Source: an uncultured Collinsella sp.
GTDB taxonomy: Bacteria > Actinomycetota > Coriobacteriia > Coriobacteriales > Coriobacteriaceae
NCBI GenBank assembly: GCA_958421035.1
Contig: CATZKS010000085.1
Span: 1 to 8,714 of the forward strand
Length of the DNA: 8,714 nt
Direction: 5' to 3'
Each line of letters opens with the position of its first letter. Positions within the stretch are counted from its first letter, which is position 1. Under the pieces are notes generated by a model, which did not search any database, was not told where the DNA came from, and worked only from the letters and a program-made list of their open reading frames with translations. Positions 6,155 through 8,714 of this stretch are shown one piece after another. Position numbers and translations under genes: made by a program.

Positions 6155-7666
6155 CTAGAAATAAAAAGACAGGTAGATATGAATATCTACCTGTCTGTTG
6201 CTTATGGTGGAGCTGGCGTTCATTCGGTCGAACACCTCGCCACCTGGACCTATAGCGCCAGGCAGCGACGGATTATCGCCCAAGCCGGCAGAATCGTCAA
6301 ACGTGAACGCCACGCGCAGGCCGTCGTCATCGTCGGGGCCGCCCAGCACCACGCGCGCCACGAACGTGCGCAGGAGCTGCGCGTCGTCCACCTCGGCGGC
6401 GGCCATGCCCTCAAGCCAGAACAGCGCGCGGTCGTAGTCAAGGCGGGCGGCCTCAAGGGCCTCGGCCGTGCGCAGCTCGTCCTTGAGGAGCGCCTGCCGC
6501 TGCTTCAGCGCGTCTATGCGCTCCTTGCCGCCCGGCGGCGCGATGCCCGACTCGATGGCCGCCCATATGTTGGAGAACGCCGTCTCGATCTTGGCCAGCT
6601 CGCCCTTTATGGTCTCGCTCAAGGGCTTCTCGTCGGCGCGCTCCTCCTCGGCGTCGGCCAGCATGCGAGCGATGCGCTCGCGGCTGTCGGCGCTGCCCAG
6701 GGCCTCGCGCACGGCGTCGGCCACGCGCTTCTCCACGACATCGCGGCGCACGGTGCGCCCGCAGCTGCGGCAGCGGTAGTAGTGATAGGGCCTGCCCGAC
6801 TTGCCCGTGCCGCTGGTGCCGGTCATCAGCCCGCCGTCGCGCCCGTCGTAGAGCTTGCCCGTGAGCGGGAAGTCCCACGCTTCGGTCTTGGCGCGGGACC
6901 TGTGCGAGTCCTCAAGCATCCGTATCACCCTCTCCTCGTCATCCATGGGAACGATGGCGGGCATGCCGCCGGGCACGACCACGCCCGCGTAGCGGTACTC
7001 CCCGCCGTTCTCCCGCCGCATCAGTATGCGGCGCACCGTCTGGAAGCGCCACTTGCCGCCGCGCTTGGTGCGGTACGGCTCCCAGGCGCGCACCACGTCG
7101 GCCACCGACTTGCCCGACAAGACCATGCGCACGCCCAGGCGGATGGCGGCGGCCTCCTCCTCGTTGACCACGTAGCGCCCGTCCACTATGTCCCAGCCGT
7201 AGCGCACGCAGCCGTTGGCCATGCACCGCTCGGCGTTCTTCTGTATGCCGTCGCGTATGCGCTCGCCGTCGAGCGCGCTCTCGTACTCCGCCAGCACCTC
7301 CAGCATGCCCAGCTGCAGCACGCCCGCCGAGCCGTCCGAAATGTCCTCGCCCGCGTACAGTATCTCGACGCGGCAGCGGCGCAGCATGATGCGCGCCATG
7401 GCCATCTCGTCGCGGTTGCGCATGATTCGGGTAACTTTATATATGACCACGAAATCGAACAGCCCTCGCTTGGCGTCGGCCATCATGCGCTGGAACTCGG
7501 CGCGGTCGGTGTTGGTGCCCGTCTGCGCGAAGTCGCAGTACGTGGCCACCACGCGCAGATCGTTCTCGGCGCAGTAGGCGCGGGACTTCTCCACCTGTAT
7601 CTCTATGGACTCGCCGCGCTGGTTGTGGCTCGAGAAGCGGGCGTATATCGCCGCGCGCCCGCCCAC
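6155..7666 (-). CDS. large serine recombinase (phage-type integrase)
   Basis: Catalyses site-specific integration of the element through a serine-DNA link. The 503-residue product begins MGGRAAIYARFSSHNQ with the nucleophile Ser12 in YARFS. The resolvase core continues with FVVIYKVTRIMRNRDE (72-87, conserved Arg80 and Arg83) and the long helix after GERIRDGI. Next come the Recombinase domain (about 150-260), a zinc-ribbon-like part (268-305) and a coiled-coil segment rich in Glu, Lys and Ala (about 325-410). The length fits large serine integrases. I chose the GTG at 7666: it lies two bases after the repressor stop with GGAG just upstream, and the ATG at 7699 would add only 11 unconserved residues. 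Odd points: the first CxxC of the ribbon is absent (LYDGRDGG), only CRSC (299-302) remains, and the last 14 codons run through a terminator-like palindrome. ATA codons are frequent. Confidence 0.93.
   Translation of the reverse strand: MGGRAAIYARFSSHNQRGESIEIQVEKSRAYCAENDLRVVATYCDFAQTGTNTDRAEFQRMMADAKRGLFDFVVIYKVTRIMRNRDEMAMARIMLRRCRVEILYAGEDISDGSAGVLQLGMLEVLAEYESALDGERIRDGIQKNAERCMANGCVRYGWDIVDGRYVVNEEEAAAIRLGVRMVLSGKSVADVVRAWEPYRTKRGGKWRFQTVRRILMRRENGGEYRYAGVVVPGGMPAIVPMDDEERVIRMLEDSHRSRAKTEAWDFPLTGKLYDGRDGGLMTGTSGTGKSGRPYHYYRCRSCGRTVRRDVVEKRVADAVREALGSADSRERIARMLADAEEERADEKPLSETIKGELAKIETAFSNIWAAIESGIAPPGGKERIDALKQRQALLKDELRTAEALEAARLDYDRALFWLEGMAAAEVDDAQLLRTFVARVVLGGPDDDDGLRVAFTFDDSAGLGDNPSLPGAIGPGGEVFDRMNASSTISNRQVDIHIYLSFYF
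6158..6196 (-). terminator. perfect 30-bp palindrome plus T run inside the end of the recombinase gene
   Basis: Arms AGACAGGTAGATAT (6167-6180) and ATATCTACCTGTCT (6183-6196) are exact complements around the dinucleotide GA. On the minus strand the hairpin is followed by TTTTTATTTC and then the TAG stop, so it reads as an intrinsic terminator of the repressor-recombinase transcript that is itself translated (RQVDIHIYLS then FYF). An alternative reading, given its position and its 14-2-14 symmetry, is a recombinase-binding site at the element end. Confidence 0.7.
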
Positions 7667-7668
7667 GG

Positions 7669-8313
7669 CTACTCCATCTCGTCGGCGGCCTGGAACCACA
7701 CCACCGTGCCGATCACGCGCACGGGTCCGTCGTCCATGCCGAAAATCATGTCCTCGTAGTCCTCGAAGCTATCCGCCGACAGCATCAGCTTGGTGCTGCC
7801 CTTGTACCAGCGGCGCATGACCGCGCGGTAGTCCTCGGTCTCCACCACGGCGATGGACCCGTTGGCGGGCTGGCGGTCGGGGTCGACCAGCACGTGGCTG
7901 CCCTCGGGTATGACGCGGTTCATGCAGTCGCCCTCGACCTCCAGGGCGAAAGCGCGCGGGTGGCCGGCGCACACGGAGGCGGGCACCTCCACGCGGTGCG
8001 CTATCTCCTCCTCGTCGGCGAGCGCGCCGGCGTGCACGCGCCCGAGCGTGAGCAGCGGCACGGTGGCGCTGCTGGCCACCACAGGCATGGCACCGGCGGG
8101 CAAAACAACGCCATCTGTTCCCTCGTCAATAACCTCGCCTTTACTGATATTGAAATAATCCGCAATACGCTGAACTGCGCCCATGCGAGGCACTGCTCGC
8201 CCGTTTTCCCACTGAGATACGGCCATAGCGGAGACGGCGGCAACTTTGCCGAACTCCTCCTGCGTCATGTCGTGCTGCGTCCTAATCCTTCGGATGTTCT
8301 CGGCTATGCTCAC
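7669..8313 (-). CDS. XRE-S24 (CI/LexA-like) phage repressor with altered catalytic residues
   Basis: Likely the lysogeny repressor. Residues 4-60 form an XRE helix-turn-helix (MTQEEFGKVAAVSAMAVSQW) and residues 85-210 an S24/LexA-like domain. The self-cleavage site is visible as VHAGA (Ala95-Gly96). The usual GDSM is GDCM (Cys130), and the Lys of the usual VKR is Arg167 in AVMRRWY, so both catalytic positions differ from the classic Ser-Lys dyad. The rest of the fold (VEGDCMNRVIPEGSHVLVDP, GTVVWFQ) is intact. It starts at GTG (8313-8311) with a strong GGAAGGAGG site; no nearer ATG fits. At the 3' end its stop is two bases from the recombinase GTG, so the two are one operon. It faces a Cro-like gene across a 115-bp operator region. 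Repressor identity is confident; how it is induced is open. Confidence 0.9.
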   Translation of the reverse strand: MSIAENIRRIRTQHDMTQEEFGKVAAVSAMAVSQWENGRAVPRMGAVQRIADYFNISKGEVIDEGTDGVVLPAGAMPVVASSATVPLLTLGRVHAGALADEEEIAHRVEVPASVCAGHPRAFALEVEGDCMNRVIPEGSHVLVDPDRQPANGSIAVVETEDYRAVMRRWYKGSTKLMLSADSFEDYEDMIFGMDDGPVRVIGTVVWFQAADEME

Positions 8314-8335
8314 GTGTCCTCCTTCCGCTGCGACC

Positions 8336-8363
8336 GTTAAAATCTTTTTACAGAATATGACAA
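8336..8363 (-). promoter_or_regulatory. candidate leftward promoter of the repressor-recombinase operon
   Basis: Minus-strand TTGTCA (8363-8358, one base from consensus) and TTTAAC (8341-8336) with a 16-bp spacer. Transcription would start about 16 bases before the GTG, leaving just room for the ribosome binding site. The -10 is weak, as is common for repressor promoters that are tuned by their own product. Confidence 0.4.
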
Positions 8364-8376
8364 ATCTTCTTTACAG
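8340..8376. promoter_or_regulatory. paired direct repeats in the divergent region, candidate operators
   Basis: AAATCTTTTTACAG (8340-8353) and AAATCTTCTTTACAG (8362-8376) are nearly identical and 22 bp apart, about two helical turns, on one face of the DNA. The left copy overlaps the -10 of the leftward promoter. The right copy overlaps both the leftward -35 and the rightward -35. Binding of the repressor or Cro-like protein here could control both promoters; the binding itself is inferred. Confidence 0.45.
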
Positions 8377-8398
8377 TCACTATATGTTTGGTTATAGT
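8370..8398 (+). promoter_or_regulatory. rightward early promoter
   Basis: TTTACA (8370-8375) and TATAGT (8393-8398) with an ideal 17-bp spacer, each close to the sigma-70 consensus. It would drive the Cro-like gene and the genes to its right, with a leader of about 25 bases. Confidence 0.75.
8379..8398. promoter_or_regulatory. dyad over the rightward -10, candidate operator
   Basis: ACTATA (8379-8384) and TATAGT (8393-8398) are exact complements around 8 bp, a 20-bp site of the size bound by XRE dimers. It covers the spacer and -10 of the rightward promoter. A weaker overlapping dyad, TTGGT (8388-8392) with ACCAA (8408-8412), covers the transcription start. Either would let a repressor block early transcription. 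Confidence 0.4.
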
Positions 8399-8428
8399 CT
8401 TAGGCATACCAAGCAAGGAGGTGATTCG

Positions 8429-8623
8429 ATGGAATTGGTTGATGCGCGCAAGAAGGCACGGTACTCACAGGAGGCCGTGGCTGGCCTTCTCGGCATCTCG
8501 CGGCCCACGTACGCAAAGATGGAAAGCAACCCCGATAGCGTGACTATCGAGGACGCCAAAAAACTGGCAAAACTTTTCGGCGTGCGTGTGGCTGATATTT
8601 TTTTCGGCAGCAACGATAGTTAA
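8429..8623 (+). CDS. small XRE-family DNA-binding protein, Cro-like
   Basis: A 64-residue protein that is a helix-turn-helix domain and little else: helices at SQEAVAGLLG (13-22), recognition helix SRPTYAKMES (24-33), then TIEDAKKLAKLFGVRVADIF (39-58). It starts at an ATG with a near-perfect AAGGAGGTG site six bases upstream; the frame open further upstream has no ribosome binding site and would overlap the repressor. Placed opposite the repressor and first in the rightward unit, it is in the position of Cro. It might instead be a different early regulator; some proteins of this size also act as antitoxins, but no toxin gene is seen. A second gene starts 22 bp after its stop. Confidence 0.85.
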   Translation: MELVDARKKARYSQEAVAGLLGISRPTYAKMESNPDSVTIEDAKKLAKLFGVRVADIFFGSNDS

Positions 8624-8645
8624 ACCTATAGATGGGAGACACACC

Positions 8646-8714
8646 ATGACCACCAAGAGCCACCAGCCCGAGTTCGTCGCCGAGATCATCGGCAAAACGC
8701 TCGACCACCTCATC
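8646..8714 (+). CDS. 5' end of an unidentified early gene, cut by the window edge
   Basis: ATG at 8646, preceded by GATGGGAG about eight bases upstream, then 23 open codons: MTTKSHQPEFVAEIIGKTLD followed by HLI. It follows the Cro-like gene by 22 bp in the same direction and is presumably in the same transcript. The fragment is short and polar at the start, with no recognisable domain. In this position phages often carry an excisionase, antirepressor or replication regulator, but nothing visible chooses among them. Confidence 0.65.
   Translation, partial: MTTKSHQPEFVAEIIGKTLDHLI

Larger units (their letters stand above)
6150..8714. mobile_element. left end of a putative temperate phage or integrative element
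   Basis: A large serine recombinase at the edge, an S24-type repressor beside it, a divergent small Cro-like gene and a further rightward gene form the classical lysogeny module. The isoleucine codon ATA is frequent in the recombinase (more than ten seen) but was not noticed in glmM, a sign of different ancestry from the ribosomal/glmM side. The right end is outside the window. No structural phage genes are visible, so an integrative conjugative or mobilisable element remains possible. The left boundary is placed at the end of repeat copy 2 and is only approximate. Confidence 0.75.

Noticed and set aside
5822..7759. A 645-codon plus-strand open frame
   Set aside because: It is antisense to the serine recombinase, rich in Ala, His and Val as expected from reading high-GC codons backwards, and starts within the repeat array.

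Overview
The window looks like chromosome of a GC-rich actinobacterium, most likely Collinsella or a close Coriobacteriia relative. This is inferred, not searched. The reasons are the gene order rplM-rpsI-glmM (an actinobacterial arrangement), high third-position GC, strong GGAGG-type ribosome binding sites, and a general resemblance of the proteins to gut Coriobacteria. No tRNA, rRNA or CRISPR array was seen.

Left part (1-4500), all on the minus strand. Reading from right to left, a clear promoter and short structured leader drive rplM (GTG start) and rpsI, which end at a good intrinsic terminator. Then come glmM (phosphoglucosamine mutase), a single-domain PTS EIIA of the glucose family, and nagB (glucosamine-6-phosphate deaminase), which ends at a second intrinsic terminator. 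GlmM and NagB act on the same metabolite in opposite directions: GlmM sends GlcN-6-P to the cell wall, NagB sends it to glycolysis. The EIIA between them would link the locus to sugar uptake. At the far left edge a further minus-strand gene is cut off after 24 codons.

Middle (4588-6154). A patatin-like phospholipase gene (minus strand) is followed, upstream of its start, by about 690 bp without a gene. This stretch holds an array of five ~62-bp repeats built from imperfect hairpins, then a 47-bp direct repeat in two copies 210 bp apart with a cluster of small hairpins between them. It appears to mark the boundary between host chromosome and an inserted element.

Right part (6155-8714). This is the left end of a temperate phage or similar integrative element. 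A large serine recombinase and an XRE/S24 (CI/LexA-like) repressor form a tightly coupled minus-strand pair. Opposite them a small Cro-like XRE gene and the start of another gene run on the plus strand. The 115-bp divergent region between them carries a very good rightward promoter, a plausible leftward promoter, two direct repeats and a dyad: a classical lysogeny switch. Two oddities stand out. The repressor has Cys and Arg where the S24 family normally has its catalytic Ser and Lys. The last codons of the recombinase are written inside a perfect 30-bp palindrome that reads as a terminator and also has the 14-2-14 geometry of a serine-recombinase site. No wholly new system is proven here; the repressor chemistry, the palindrome and the hairpin array are the best leads.
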